Shown piece by piece: positions 34,636 to 43,408 of a stretch of 64,000 nucleotides of DNA (positions are counted from its first letter, which is position 1; the number at the start of each line of letters is the position of its first letter). The notes beneath the pieces were generated by a model. The model had not been told where the DNA came from and made no database searches. It saw nothing but the letters and a program-made list of their open reading frames with translations. Source of the DNA: Halomarinibacterium sp041392125. Its GTDB lineage: Bacteria > Bacteroidota > Bacteroidia > Flavobacteriales > Flavobacteriaceae. The DNA lies in assembly GCA_041392125.1 (NCBI GenBank), contig JAWKMR010000007.1, positions 124,001 to 188,000 of the forward strand. The letters are read 5' to 3'. Position numbers and translations under genes: made by a program.

Positions 34636-36426
34636 TTGGCTCAAAAACCCTCCATACCCAAAGGCACCCGCGATTTTTCACCGGAAGAAGTGGTAAAACG
34701 CAACTATATCATGGATACCATAAAGAACTGTTTTACTACCTACGGATTTCAACCCATTGAAACCCCCAGTTTTGAAAACAGCGAAACCTTGATGGGAAAA
34801 TATGGGGAAGAAGGGGATAGATTGATTTTTAAAATTTTGAATAGTGGGGATTATTTAGGTAAGGTTAAAGAAGATATTGAAATAACTATTTCTGTTTATA
34901 CATCCATAAGTTATTCATTTAGTTATTTGATAAAGACAATATTGAATCTAATCCCTGATAAATCAGATTTTTTAAGTTTTATTGATAAAGAACTTAGTAA
35001 AATAATTAAGTCAAAAAAAGCAGAATTGTGCAAAAATATTAAAATTGATAGTGCAGCATACTTATATGGACATGGATTTAACAATGAAATTGTTGAGAAA
35101 TTAGTTAATTCTATTGAAAAAAATCAAGATGTTTTTTTAAGAGCTGGCGAAGCGTTTATACTCAATAATAATTTAGATATTAGGCAAAGAAGGGATAATC
35201 CACGTTTATTAGACTATTATTTAAGAACAAATGATAATCCCGAATTTTTAAATGCAGTAAAATTAATCGCAAACCACGTAATTGAACAGTCTGAATTTGA
35301 GGAAAAGTTTGATTCAAATTCTATTTCAAAAGAAATTTCCGAAAAAGCCCTTCGCTACGACCTTACCGTTCCTTTTGCACGCTATGTAGTGCAACACCAA
35401 AATGAAATTACTTTTCCTTTTAAGCGTTACCAGATGCAGCCGGTTTGGCGCGCAGACCGTCCGCAAAAAGGACGCTTCCGAGAATTTTATCAGTGCGATG
35501 CCGATGTGGTGGGTAGCGATTCGCTATGGCAGGAAGTAGAGTTGGTACAATTGTACGATGCCGTATTTACCCAATTACAATTAAAGGGTACTACCATTAA
35601 ACTTAACAATCGCAAAGTGTTAAGTGGTATTGCAGAGGTCATTGGGGAAGCCGATAAACTCATCGACTTTACCGTAGCCCTGGACAAGTTGGATAAAATA
35701 GGCGAGGAGGGAGTGAAAAAAGAGCTTCGCGAAAAAGGAATTTCCGAAGGGGCCATCGAAAAAGTACAGCCGTTATTTTCAGTCAGCGGAAGTGCTTCTG
35801 AAAAACTGAACTTAGTAAGCAATTTGTTAGCCACTTCCGAAGTAGGAAGGAAAGGTATTGAAGAACTTTCGTTTATTGTGAATGCTTTGGAAGCGCTTGG
35901 ATTGCAATCGGCTACCTTAGAAATTGATGTCACCTTGGCCCGCGGATTAAATTACTACACCGGAGCCATTTTTGAAGTGTCTGCTCCGGCCGGTGTAGCT
36001 ATGGGAAGCATTGGTGGTGGCGGTCGCTATGACGACTTAACCGGTATCTTCGGCTTGAAAAACATGAGTGGCGTAGGAATCTCTTTCGGATTAGATAGAA
36101 TTTATCTCGTTTTGGAGGAATTAAACCTATTCCCCGAAACGGCTTCTGCCCAAACAAAAGTCTTGTTTATCAATTTTGGGGAAACAGAGGCGCTGTATGC
36201 CATGAAAGCCATCTCCCAATTGCGCCAACAAGGGATTTCCGCAGAGCTATATCCCGATGCCACCAAAATGGGGAAACAAATGAGTTATGCCGATAAACGC
36301 AATATTCCCTTTGTAGTATTGGCAGGAGAAAGCGAAATAGCCTCTAATACCTACACTTTAAAAAATATGAAGAGTGGAGAGCAGATTTTCATAGACCTCC
36401 CCGGACTTGTAAAGAAATTTCAGTAA
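34636..36426 (+). CDS. hisS: Histidyl-tRNA synthetase with a ~150-residue insertion
   Basis: This enzyme charges tRNA-His. It starts with TTG 34636, giving the family N-terminus AQKPSIPKGTRDFSP. Class II motifs are intact: ALRYDLTVPFARY, motif 2 FREFYQCDADVVG, histidine-A LARGLNYYTGAIFEV and motif 3 GISFGLDRI, then the anticodon-binding domain. The total is 596 residues against about 455 in related flavobacterial enzymes. The extra length lies between KILNSGDYLGKV (about 75) and ISEKALRYDL (about 234), where only 10-15 residues are usual. That insert is markedly AT-rich with a different codon style, is in frame, and has no stop. No intein or homing motif is visible. Confidence 0.93.
   Translation: MAQKPSIPKGTRDFSPEEVVKRNYIMDTIKNCFTTYGFQPIETPSFENSETLMGKYGEEGDRLIFKILNSGDYLGKVKEDIEITISVYTSISYSFSYLIKTILNLIPDKSDFLSFIDKELSKIIKSKKAELCKNIKIDSAAYLYGHGFNNEIVEKLVNSIEKNQDVFLRAGEAFILNNNLDIRQRRDNPRLLDYYLRTNDNPEFLNAVKLIANHVIEQSEFEEKFDSNSISKEISEKALRYDLTVPFARYVVQHQNEITFPFKRYQMQPVWRADRPQKGRFREFYQCDADVVGSDSLWQEVELVQLYDAVFTQLQLKGTTIKLNNRKVLSGIAEVIGEADKLIDFTVALDKLDKIGEEGVKKELREKGISEGAIEKVQPLFSVSGSASEKLNLVSNLLATSEVGRKGIEELSFIVNALEALGLQSATLEIDVTLARGLNYYTGAIFEVSAPAGVAMGSIGGGGRYDDLTGIFGLKNMSGVGISFGLDRIYLVLEELNLFPETASAQTKVLFINFGETEALYAMKAISQLRQQGISAELYPDATKMGKQMSYADKRNIPFVVLAGESEIASNTYTLKNMKSGEQIFIDLPGLVKKFQ
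34858..35335 (+). other. AT-rich in-frame insertion inside hisS
   Basis: Bases coding residues about 75-234 of HisRS are visibly poorer in G and C than the flanking gene and encode a mostly helical, Lys/Asn/Ile-rich stretch (SYLIKTILNLIPDKSDFLSF; YLYGHGFNNEIVEKLVNSI; NPRLLDYYLRTNDNPEFLN). I recognise no domain. Confidence 0.75.
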
Positions 36427-36453
36427 TTGTTGATGGTGCCTTTAGTTAGATTT

Positions 36454-37048
36454 AAACCCGTCCCTACGATTCGACTCCGGGACATCGTATTCGAGCCTTT
36501 ATTACATCCCCCTCAGTCCCCCTTCAAAGGGGGAACTATACCTAGTTCTAAAGAAACCCCTCCCTTTGAAGGGAGGTTGGGAGGGATGTTATTTACTACC
36601 CTCAATTCAACTCCTAATCTTTGTTAGCAGTAACCCGAAGGAATTCCGGTGCTCCTCGTTGTCGCAAACTTAGTACGAGTTAAACCCGTCCCTACGATTC
36701 GACTTCGGGGCCCCGTCGCCTGAACCTTCGAAAAGAACTAAGTACTGTTTGAGTCCCGAAAACCGGGACGAGTTGTGCGTGTTCCGAAGGGAAGGCATGA
36801 CGGGTGGAGAAGAATCGTTAGGACTAGACCTTTTTGGTTCTTTTTCCGGCGATGGGAAAAAGAACAGAAAGAATACCTTCTTGATTTTTTGGTTGAGCTT
36901 CACTCACAACCTTCGCATAAATAATAAGTTATGCTCGCTTGTTTTTGGCAATGAAAAAAGAACAGAAAAAATAAAATAAAGATAATGGCTTCTCGATACA
37001 AATGTTAGTCGCTACACTCCCAACATTCACTCGAAGTGACACCACTTT
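36454..37048 (+). repeat. Composite repeat unit 1 (hairpin module, structured module, tail hairpin)
   Basis: The whole 36427-37680 stretch is without a gene. This unit contains, in order: a GTCCCTACGATTCGACT boundary, an 86-bp double palindrome (36504-36589), the phrase TTGTTAGCAGTAACCCGAAG, a second GTCCCTACG boundary (36687), the structured element (36709-36878) and a tail hairpin GCATAA/TTATGC (36915-36934). A copy follows at exactly 595 bp offset. Confidence 0.9.
36709..36878 (+). ncRNA. Putative structured RNA element, copy 1
   Basis: Nested stems: GCCT/AGGC, CCTTCG/CGAAGG, GAAC/GTTC, GTAC/GTGC, apical TCCCG-AAAAC-CGGGA between the constant strings TGTTTGAG and CGAGTT. A separate 3' hairpin has arms GTTCTTTTTCC and GGGAAAAAGAAC after the constant GGACTAGACC. 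Expression is not shown; the call rests on covariation with the other copies. Confidence 0.55.
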
Positions 37049-37600
37049 AAACCCGTCCCTACGATTCGACTCCGGGACATCGTATTCGAGCCTTTATTAC
37101 ATCCCCCTCAGTCCCCCTTCAAAGGGGGAAATATACCTAGTTTTTAAGAAACCCCTCCCTTTGAAGGGAGGTTGGGAGGGATGTTATTTACTACCCTCAT
37201 TTCAACCCCTAATCTTTGTTAGCAGTAACCCAAAGGAATTCCGGTGCTCCTCGGTGGCGCAAACTTAGTACGAGTTAAACCCGTCCCTACGATTCGACTC
37301 CGGGACACGTCGCCTGAACCTTCGAAAAGAACTAAGTACTGTTTGAGTCCCGAAAACCGGGACGAGTTGTGCGTGTTCCGAAGGGAAGGGATGACGGGTG
37401 GAGAAGAATCGTTAGGACTAGACCTTTTTGGTTCTTTTTCCGGCGATGGGAAAAAGAACAGAAAGAATACCTTCTTGATTTTTTGGTTGAGCTTGCACTC
37501 GCAACCTTCGCATAAATAATGAGTTATGCTCGCTTTTTTTTGGCAATGAAAAAAGAATAGATTTAAAAGATAATTTGTGGTGAATTTCATTTTGTAAAGT
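37049..37600 (+). repeat. Composite repeat unit 2 (tandem copy of unit 1)
   Basis: Near-identical to 36454-37048, including the 86-bp double palindrome (37099-37184), structured element (37304-37473) and tail hairpin (37510-37529). Differences are scattered substitutions and a few small indels. The remaining 80 bp before msrB are AT-rich leader. Confidence 0.9.
37304..37473 (+). ncRNA. Putative structured RNA element, copy 2
   Basis: The same stems as copy 1 at a 595-bp offset, about 205 bp upstream of msrB. Confidence 0.5.
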
Positions 37601-37680
37601 CAGTTAGGTATAGCAACAAATCACGACAAAAACCACCGAGAACTTTACTAACTTTATCATTCTAAAAATAAAAAACAAAA

Positions 37681-38142
37681 ATGCTCACCTGGAAAGACAT
37701 TATTAACTTTAGCATTAACGGAAATCCCACTCCCGATAACCGTGTGGAAAAAACCGATGCCGAATGGCAGCAACAACTCACTCCGGAACAATTCCGAATT
37801 ACTCGTTTAAAAGGGACCGAACGTCCCCATTCGGGAGCGCTATGTAGCATCCACGATGCCGGAAAATACAACTGTGTGTGTTGCGATACTCCTTTATTCG
37901 ATTCCACCATTAAATTTGAATCAGGTACCGGTTGGCCCAGTTTTACACAACCCATTGTAGAAAATGCGATAGCCTATCACAGGGATACCTCTTTTGGAAT
38001 GGTACGGGTAGAGGTGTTGTGCAACACCTGCGACGGGCATTTGGGGCATGTATTTCCCGATGGACCTGAGCCCAGCGGCTTGCGTTATTGTATTAATTCA
38101 GAATCGTTGACCCTTCAAAAAGAGGAGGCTTCTCATGAGTAA
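37681..38142 (+). CDS. msrB: Peptide-methionine (R)-S-oxide reductase
   Basis: This 153-residue enzyme reduces methionine R-sulfoxide in oxidised proteins. The SelR fold is clear: CVCCDTPLFDST (first zinc Cys pair), SGTGWPSFTQP, VRVEVLCNTCDGHLGHVFPDG (second zinc pair and active-site His) and the catalytic Cys in RYCINSESL near residue 140. There is no signal peptide, so it is cytoplasmic. Its 3' end overlaps msrA by 8 bp, so both stereoisomer-specific reductases are made from one message. Confidence 0.94.
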   Translation: MLTWKDIINFSINGNPTPDNRVEKTDAEWQQQLTPEQFRITRLKGTERPHSGALCSIHDAGKYNCVCCDTPLFDSTIKFESGTGWPSFTQPIVENAIAYHRDTSFGMVRVEVLCNTCDGHLGHVFPDGPEPSGLRYCINSESLTLQKEEASHE

Positions 38143-38671
38143 GTTAGACATTATGACGGTAGGGGGAGGTTGCTTTTGGTGCACCGAAGCCATTTTTCAA
38201 CAACTCAAAGGCGTTTCAAAAGTAGTTTCCGGGTATACGGGTGGAAACGCCCCTGGCAAACCCACCTATCGTGAGGTGTGTTCAGGTTTAACAGGACATG
38301 CGGAAGTAGTGCAAATTACCTACGATGCTTCGGTGATTTCCTATGAAGAACTACTGGTAATTTTCATGACCACTCATGACCCCACTACCTTAAATAAGCA
38401 GGGAGCCGATGTAGGAACCCAATACCGCTCGGTGATTTATTATCATAATGAAACACAAAGGGAAATTGCTTCCGAAGTAATAACCCAAATGGCAGCTTTT
38501 TATGACAAACCTATCGTTACTGAAATTAGTCCCTTGGCAACTTTTTATGAGGCCGAAGATTACCATCAAAATTATTACAACCAGAATAGGGATCAGGGAT
38601 ATTGTAGCTTTGTCATTTCACCTAAGTTGGCTAAATTGCGAAAGGTCTATGCTAACAAACTAAAAAGCTAA
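38135..38671 (+). CDS. msrA: Peptide-methionine (S)-S-oxide reductase
   Basis: This 178-residue partner of MsrB acts on the S-epimer. The signature GGGCFWCTEAIF (about 9-20) carries the catalytic Cys. SGYTGG, TGHAEVVQITYD, the FMTTHDPTTLNKQGADVGTQYRS block and the C-terminal ATFYEAEDYHQNYY are all canonical. It is cytoplasmic, and its start lies within the msrB 3' end. Confidence 0.95.
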   Translation: MSKLDIMTVGGGCFWCTEAIFQQLKGVSKVVSGYTGGNAPGKPTYREVCSGLTGHAEVVQITYDASVISYEELLVIFMTTHDPTTLNKQGADVGTQYRSVIYYHNETQREIASEVITQMAAFYDKPIVTEISPLATFYEAEDYHQNYYNQNRDQGYCSFVISPKLAKLRKVYANKLKS

Positions 38672-38680
38672 AGGCTTTTT
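38662..38680 (+). terminator. Short terminator overlapping the msrA stop
   Basis: Arms AAAAAGC and GCTTTTT around TAAAG; the first arm includes the last codons of msrA. Confidence 0.6.
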
Positions 38681-38747
38681 CCTGTATCTTTCAAAAAAAG
38701 TGTAACTTTCGTTGACAAGAATCAACTAATCACCAAAAGTATACACC

Positions 38748-39308
38748 ATGTCCATTTTTCTTATTTTACTGGGAATTCTCCTTTTGTTGGCACTATTTGC
38801 CATCTCTGTTTTCAACAAATTCGTAAAAAATAAAAATCAGGTAAAAGATGCCTGGAGCAATATCGATGTAGGTTTAAAACGCCGTTACGACCTTATTCCC
38901 AATCTGGTAGAGACCGTAAAGGGTTATGCAGCTCACGAAAAAGGGACGCTGGAAAATGTCATTAAAGCCCGTAATGCGGCCATGTCGGTTCCTTCAGACG
39001 ATATTAATGCACATATAAAAGCTGAAAATCATCTGCAACAAACCCTTCGCAGTATTTTTGCCCTTGCGGAAGCTTATCCGGACTTGAAAGCCAATACCAA
39101 TTTTCTTCAGTTGCAAGGCAAGTTAGCCGAAATTGAAGAATCGTTGGAACGCACCCGAAGATTTTACAACAGCACCGTTCGCGAAAATAATACCTATGGC
39201 GAAAGCTTCCCGGGAGTTATCTTTGCCGGAATGATGCCTTACCAGTCCTTCAGCTATTTTGAAGTGGATGCTGCCGAGCGGGAGAACGTTAAAGTAGATT
39301 TTTCATAA
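38748..39308 (+). CDS. LemA family protein
   Basis: This 186-residue protein has one N-terminal transmembrane helix (about 2-22) and a long helical-bundle domain. The family blocks are NIDVGLKRRYDLIPNLVETVKGYAAHE (about 41-67) and LRSIFALAEAYPDLKANTNFLQLQGKLAEIEE (about 98-129). The C-terminus includes PYQSFSYFEVD. LemA proteins are widespread but of unclear role, and are often next to DUF2207 proteins, as here (9-bp gap). The pair probably works together at the membrane. Confidence 0.92.
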   Translation: MSIFLILLGILLLLALFAISVFNKFVKNKNQVKDAWSNIDVGLKRRYDLIPNLVETVKGYAAHEKGTLENVIKARNAAMSVPSDDINAHIKAENHLQQTLRSIFALAEAYPDLKANTNFLQLQGKLAEIEESLERTRRFYNSTVRENNTYGESFPGVIFAGMMPYQSFSYFEVDAAERENVKVDFS

Positions 39309-39317
39309 GTCCCTTTG

Positions 39318-40991
39318 ATGAAAAGAAAAGTTGCTTTTCTGTTATTCGTACTCCTTTGGGGATATGGGTTTTCGCAAGGATTCACGGTCGATAATTTTGT
39401 AGCCGACATCTATTTAGATACCGATGGTTCTTTTAGGGTGGAAGAACATTACGACATTACTTTTTCTGCCTATAAACATGGTATTTTCAGAAATATTCAG
39501 CTGAAGTATGACATGACCAATGAAGCGGGAAGTTTTGAAAAACGCCGCATAAAAATATCCCGAATCGAAGTGCCCGGCCATCACTTTGAAACTTCTGGGA
39601 AATTGCGCAGACAAGTAGAAGGCGAGGTAGAAATTAAAATTGGGGATAAAAACAAAACCATTATTGGCCCCCAGCAGTACGATATTTACTATACCGTTAA
39701 AAACGCTTTTTTGTATGAAAGTAAAGCCACTTATTTTTATTGGAATATAAAACCGCCCCAATGGCAAGCGCCTTTTCAAAAAGTAACTTTCCGCATTCAT
39801 GTACCAGAAGATATAGCGATAAGCACCGAAGATTTACAGGTATACGCAGGAGCTTTGGGTGCTACCGATGGTAGCCAGTTTAATATCACCTTTCAGAATG
39901 GGGTGTATACGGTACAGAGCAAAGAAGGCTTTTATTCTTATTACGGACAAAGTGTTACAGCGTTACTAGCATTGCCTAACGGAAGTATCGCCGAATACAA
40001 GCCTTGGTGGCCTTTTGGGGCCTATTATGGCTGGACACTCATTATAGGGCTACTCATAATTGGGTTCTACTTCCTTTGGCGAAAACATGGAAAGGAAGAC
40101 AAGGTTATCTCGGCCACTAGTTACTATCCGCCCCAAGGGATAGATCCTGCCTTAGCAGGATATTTAATAGACGATAGTGCCGATACCTACGACCTCATTT
40201 CCCTAATACCCTATTGGGGAGCTAAAGGGCTTATTACCATAGAAGAAATACCTAAAAAAGGATGGCTCACCAAAGCCGATATCAAACTGAAACGTATAAA
40301 AGACCTTCCCGGCGATGCACCCCATTACGAGCGATTGATGTTCAACGGACTGCTTAGAAGCGGGGAAGTAACTATAAGTTCTCTCAAAGATACTTTTTAT
40401 ACCACCATGAACTCGGCGAAGAGCAGCCTTAAAACCGCAGCACAGCCTTATTATATTGCTAAATCCCGAAAAGTAATGATTCAAACGGCATTGGTATTGG
40501 TGTTGCTACTGCTGGCACTTCCTTTTTTGGTGCTTACCCTATGGGGTGTCTGGCCGATGGTGTTTGTAATACTCACTTGTGTGGTACTGCTTATTTTGAA
40601 CAGGTATATGACCAAGAAGAATCCCAAGGGCAATACGGTATATGCACAATTATTGGGCTTTCAAAAGTTTGTCAAACTATCGGAGGCAAAGAAGTTGAAA
40701 ACACTCCTTGCAGAAGACCCTCGTTATTTTGAAGATACGATGGCCTATGCCATGGCATTTGGCTTGTTCAACCAGTGGGCGAAGAAGTTCGACACGCTTA
40801 ATATACCCCCGCCTACATGGTATAACTCTCATTCCAACAATGCCTTTACCATGCATCATTTTTCGAACTCCTTTTCCAGTGCTATGTCTACAGCTCGGTC
40901 TACAATGGTAAGCTCACCCAGCTCGTCCGGTAGTGGTGGTGGCGGCTCCAGCGGCGGCGGTTTTGGCGGCGGTGGCGGCGGAAGTTGGTAG
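39318..40991 (+). CDS. DUF2207 membrane protein with glycine-rich tail
   Basis: This 557-residue protein has a signal peptide (MKRKVAFLLFVLLWGYGFSQ; start ATG 39318, one codon inside a TTG-started frame). A beta-rich N-terminal domain follows (about 22-225: VDNFVADIYLDTDGSFRVEEHYDI and GIFRNIQLKYD are typical of DUF2207), then a transmembrane helix (about 240-257), a cytoplasmic segment, two further helices (about 390-430) and a tail of Ser and Gly ending in GGGSW. It is coupled to lemA. Stop TAG is followed at once by heptad repeats. Confidence 0.88.
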   Translation: MKRKVAFLLFVLLWGYGFSQGFTVDNFVADIYLDTDGSFRVEEHYDITFSAYKHGIFRNIQLKYDMTNEAGSFEKRRIKISRIEVPGHHFETSGKLRRQVEGEVEIKIGDKNKTIIGPQQYDIYYTVKNAFLYESKATYFYWNIKPPQWQAPFQKVTFRIHVPEDIAISTEDLQVYAGALGATDGSQFNITFQNGVYTVQSKEGFYSYYGQSVTALLALPNGSIAEYKPWWPFGAYYGWTLIIGLLIIGFYFLWRKHGKEDKVISATSYYPPQGIDPALAGYLIDDSADTYDLISLIPYWGAKGLITIEEIPKKGWLTKADIKLKRIKDLPGDAPHYERLMFNGLLRSGEVTISSLKDTFYTTMNSAKSSLKTAAQPYYIAKSRKVMIQTALVLVLLLLALPFLVLTLWGVWPMVFVILTCVVLLILNRYMTKKNPKGNTVYAQLLGFQKFVKLSEAKKLKTLLAEDPRYFEDTMAYAMAFGLFNQWAKKFDTLNIPPPTWYNSHSNNAFTMHHFSNSFSSAMSTARSTMVSSPSSSGSGGGGSSGGGFGGGGGGSW

Positions 40992-41130
40992 TGAGGTAAA
41001 AGGTCAAGGGTGAAGGGTGTAGGGTCAAAGGTCAAAGGTCAAAGGTCAAAGGTCAAAGGTCAAACATCTAACATACCAACAATCCAACAATCCAAAAATC
41101 CAAAACCCAAGACCCAAGACCCAAGACTAA
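40992..41130 (+). repeat. Satellite block: AAAGGTC heptads, then CCAACAATC and CCCAAGA units
   Basis: Directly after the DUF2207 stop come about ten 7-bp units of the AAAGGTC / AAGGGTG type. These are followed by ACATCTAACATACCAACAATC, two CCAACAATC-like units and three CCCAAGA units. The gap 40992-41978 contains only repeats. Confidence 0.9.
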
Positions 41131-41466
41131 CTAAGATTTATAAACCCTCCCTAAGATTCGACTTCAGAACATCCTTAAAAGAACCCCGAAGGAATTCCAG
41201 TGATAGACGGTGGCGCAAGCGGAAGTGCGTTTTGCGGAGCAAAAAGAAAGCATGCAGCGTTAGCGACAGCCGCGGTTTTGGCGTTGCCAAAAATCACCTT
41301 AATTCCTTCTTGAATTTTTTGGTTCGTTTTTGTTTCAAGACAAAAATGAACAGTAAGAACAGCAATAGGAAAGAACAAAAAGAAATCCTTAAAAGGTGAA
41401 GGCTCATAAGAGTTCATTCATTTTTCCCTCCCTAATGGAAAGGGGTCAGGGTGGGGACTATCCCAA
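41131..41466 (+). repeat. Hairpin-less boundary copy plus C-type hairpin cassette
   Basis: The CCTAAGATTCGACTTC boundary runs straight into CCCGAAGGAATTCCAGTG, so the 86-bp palindrome is missing here. Then come GCGTTTTGC/GCAAAAAG, TTTTGGC-GTT-GCCAAAA and GTTCGTTTTTG/CAAAAATGAAC hairpins. The GGTGAAGGCTCATAAGAG tail (from 41395) recurs at 58011. Confidence 0.85.
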
Positions 41467-41700
41467 GACTAACTAAGATTTATAAACCGTCCCTACGATT
41501 CGACTTCGAGGCTCGTTATTCTAGCCTTTATTACATCCCCCTTAATCCCCCTTCAAAGGGGGAAATATACCTAGTTCTAAAGAAACCCCTCCCTTTGAAG
41601 GGAGGTTGGGAGGGATGTTATTTACCGCCTTACGATTCGATCCCTAACTTTGTTAGCAGTAACCCGAAGGAATTCCAGTGATAGACGGTGGCGCATTGAA
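41467..41700 (+). repeat. Hairpin module, copy with 86-bp double palindrome at 41533-41618
   Basis: The same left boundary, palindrome and TTGTTAGCAGTAACCCGAAG right side as at 36454. It is followed by degenerate GGTTAAGGGTAAT-type sequence to about 41750. Confidence 0.9.
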
Positions 41701-41778
41701 AGGTTAAGGGTAATAGGTAAGTAGTGAGTGATGAGAGGTGAGTAGAATTAAAAACCGTCCCTACGTTTCGACTTCGGG

Positions 41779-41950
41779 CCCCCGCCGTTTGAAGCTTTGA
41801 GAACAACAAAAAGCTGTTTGAGACCTGTTTACAGGGCGAGTTCTTTTTGTTGCAAAGTGAAAACGTAGCGGGTGAACAAGAAACGTTAGGACTAGACCTT
41901 TTTGGTTCTTTTTTTGGCAATGAAAAAAAGAACAGAACAAAAAAACTCTT
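41779..41950 (+). ncRNA. Putative structured RNA element, copy 3 (variant stems)
   Basis: Constant strings TGTTTGAG, CGAGTT, GTAGCGGGTGA and GGACTAGACC are kept, but the stems are different and still pair: CGTTT/AAACG, CTTTG/CAAAG, CAACAAAAAG/CTTTTTGTTG, apical CCTG-TTTA-CAGG, and a 3' hairpin GTTCTTTTTTT/AAAAAAAGAAC. It ends about 30 bp before the DUF2188 start. Confidence 0.55.
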
Positions 41951-41978
41951 TCCTATCTTTACCAAAGAAAACAAAAGC

Positions 41979-42275
41979 ATGACTTCCAACAACAAAGGGC
42001 TTGCCGCAGCCATACAATCGCTTATTAAAGCCATTTTAAAAGCCCTGGGTAAGGGAGGAGGGGATAGCTCTCGTACTTGGCACCAACATGTAGTCCCCTA
42101 TGAAGGAGACTGGGCAGTTCGTCGTGAAGGCAACCAACGCATTACTTCCAAACACCGCAAGCAAAGCACTGCGATTAACAAAGCCAAAACTATTGCCAAA
42201 CGCCATAAAGCCGATGTCATCATTCACAGGGAGAACGGGGAGATCCGGGAGCGAATTAGTTTTAGTGATGGGTAA
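41979..42275 (+). CDS. DUF2188 domain protein
   Basis: This 98-residue cytoplasmic basic protein is almost entirely one DUF2188 module: WHQHVVPYEGDWAVRREGNQ (about 35-54), then TSKHRKQSTAINKAKTIAKR and ADVIIHRENGEIRERISF. I start at ATG 41979; the open frame upstream is the repeat element read through. DUF2188 proteins are small, scattered among plasmids, phages and chromosomes, and of unknown function. It is flanked on both sides by repeats. Its stop (GGG TAA AGG) is the first heptad of the next satellite. Confidence 0.8.
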   Translation: MTSNNKGLAAAIQSLIKAILKALGKGGGDSSRTWHQHVVPYEGDWAVRREGNQRITSKHRKQSTAINKAKTIAKRHKADVIIHRENGEIRERISFSDG

Positions 42276-42415
42276 AGGGTAAAGGGTGAAGGGTGAAGGG
42301 TCAAAGGTCAAAAGTCAAAGGTCAAAAGTCAAAGGTCAAAGGTCAAAGGTCAAACATCTAACATACCAACAATCTAACAATCCAAAAATCCAAAACCCAA
42401 GACCCAAGACTAACT
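42273..42415 (+). repeat. Satellite block after DUF2188: GGGTAAA / AAAGGTC heptads, then CCAACAATC / CCCAAGA units
   Basis: The same order as at 40992. The first GGGTAAA contains the in-frame stop of the DUF2188 gene. Confidence 0.9.
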
Positions 42416-42640
42416 AAGATTTATAAACCGTCCCTACGTTTCGACTTCGGGGCTCGTTATTCGAGCCTTTATTACATCCCCCTTAATCCCCCTTCAAAGG
42501 GGGAAATATACCTAGTTCTAAAGAAACCCCTCCCTTTGAAGGGAGGTTGGGAGGGATGTTATTTACTACCCTACAATTCGACCCCTAAATTTTGTTAGCA
42601 GGAACCCGAAGGAATTTCAGTGCTCCTCGGTGGCGCATTG
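42416..42640 (+). repeat. Hairpin module copy, double palindrome at 42474-42559
   Basis: The boundary CGTCCCTACGTTTCGACTTC, the 86-bp palindrome, and the TTTGTTAGCAGGAACCCGAAG right side. The 42276-43230 gap is repeats up to about 42965, then AT-rich leader of the next gene. Confidence 0.9.
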
Positions 42641-42724
42641 AAAGGTTAAGGGTAATGGGTAATGGGTAAGTAGTGAGTGATGAGAGGTGAGTAGAATTAA
42701 AAACCGTCCCTACGATTCGACTCC

Positions 42725-42965
42725 GGGACACGTCGCCTGAACTTTCGAAAAGAACTAAGTACTGTTTGAGTCCCGAAAATCGGGACGAGTTGTACGTGTT
42801 CCGAAGGGAAGGCTTGACGGGTGGACAAGAATCGTAAGGACTAGACCTTTTTGGTTCTTTTTTTGGCAATGAAAAAAAGAACAGAAAGAATACCTTCTTG
42901 ATTTTTTTTTTGAACTTCGCTCGCAACCTTTGTGCAACTAATTAGTTATAATCGCATGTGTGCTA
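42725..42965 (+). ncRNA. Putative structured RNA element, copy 4, with tail hairpin
   Basis: Stems of the copy-1 class with the wobble GTAC/GTGC restored to GTAC/GTAC, apical TCCCG-AAAAT-CGGGA and 3' hairpin GTTCTTTTTTT/AAAAAAAGAAC. The tail cassette carries AACTAATTAGTT (42936-42947) where other copies have different palindromes. Confidence 0.5.
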
Positions 42966-43198
42966 AGGCAAAAATGAACATAAAGACGGCGATAGGAAAA
43001 AGAACAAAAAGAATTTCTTTTAGACCTTTTGGTTCAAACTACACTCATAACTTTCACCTTATTTATAGGAAAAATCCTAAGTATTCGCAATAATAATCCG
43101 TTAAAATTCATGTTTATTACGGTTAAGCGTAAAATATGTTAAAAAACTTGTTGATATTTTAAAATTATGATGTACATTTCGGCACCTTAAAAGGGTAC

Positions 43199-43228
43199 CT
43201 TTCGGTTTTTTAATTTTAAAACCGAAAA
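43199..43228 (+). promoter_or_regulatory. Leader hairpin before the small lipoprotein
   Basis: Arms TTTCGGTTTT and AAAACCGAAA, ending 2-3 bp before ATG 43231. It could hide the ribosome site. Confidence 0.5.
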
Positions 43229-43230
43229 CA

Positions 43231-43392
43231 ATGAAACATTTTAAGTCTATTTTAGCAGCAGCTGCTATTGCATTAGTAATTGTGGGCTGCACCCCCGAAA
43301 GCCAAAACAGTGATGACTACCAAACCGAGAAGGATAAAAATTGCCCGCCTAACGATACCAATTGCAACGGCATACCGGACAATCAGGAATAG
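43231..43392 (+). CDS. Small lipoprotein with calcium-binding-like tail (53 aa)
   Basis: I translated this short frame directly. It has a type II signal peptide (KHFKSILAAAAIALVIVGC, Cys at 20) and a 33-residue mature part. The end, NDTNCNGIPDNQE, resembles one thrombospondin type-3 / dockerin-like Asp-Asn calcium loop (DxNxNGIPD). Such short proteins with this loop occur in Bacteroidota as surface peptides of unknown role. A membrane-protein gene starts close after its stop. Confidence 0.6.
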   Translation: MKHFKSILAAAAIALVIVGCTPESQNSDDYQTEKDKNCPPNDTNCNGIPDNQE

Positions 43393-43408
43393 CGCAATCG
43401 TTTATTTT

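Noticed and set aside
34457..34681. Minus-strand reading frame over the hisS upstream satellite
   Set aside because: It is a translation of the 16-bp repeat and runs into the hisS start; no gene-like features.
34858..35335. Intein or homing endonuclease inside hisS
   Set aside because: No splice-junction Cys/Ser and His-Asn motifs, no LAGLIDADG or HNH motif, and the segment replaces a surface loop rather than interrupting a catalytic motif.
36670..37590. Open frames through the repeats (both strands), for example peptides containing GLDLFGSF and GKKNRKNTFLIF
   Set aside because: Copies differ by compensatory stem changes and by indels that break the frame; no shared start or stop. They are structured repeats, not genes.
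43280..43408. N-terminal extension of the four-helix membrane protein (GTG or ATG 43313 start)
   Set aside because: It would lie in another frame over the lipoprotein gene; the basic peptide is an out-of-frame translation of that gene.
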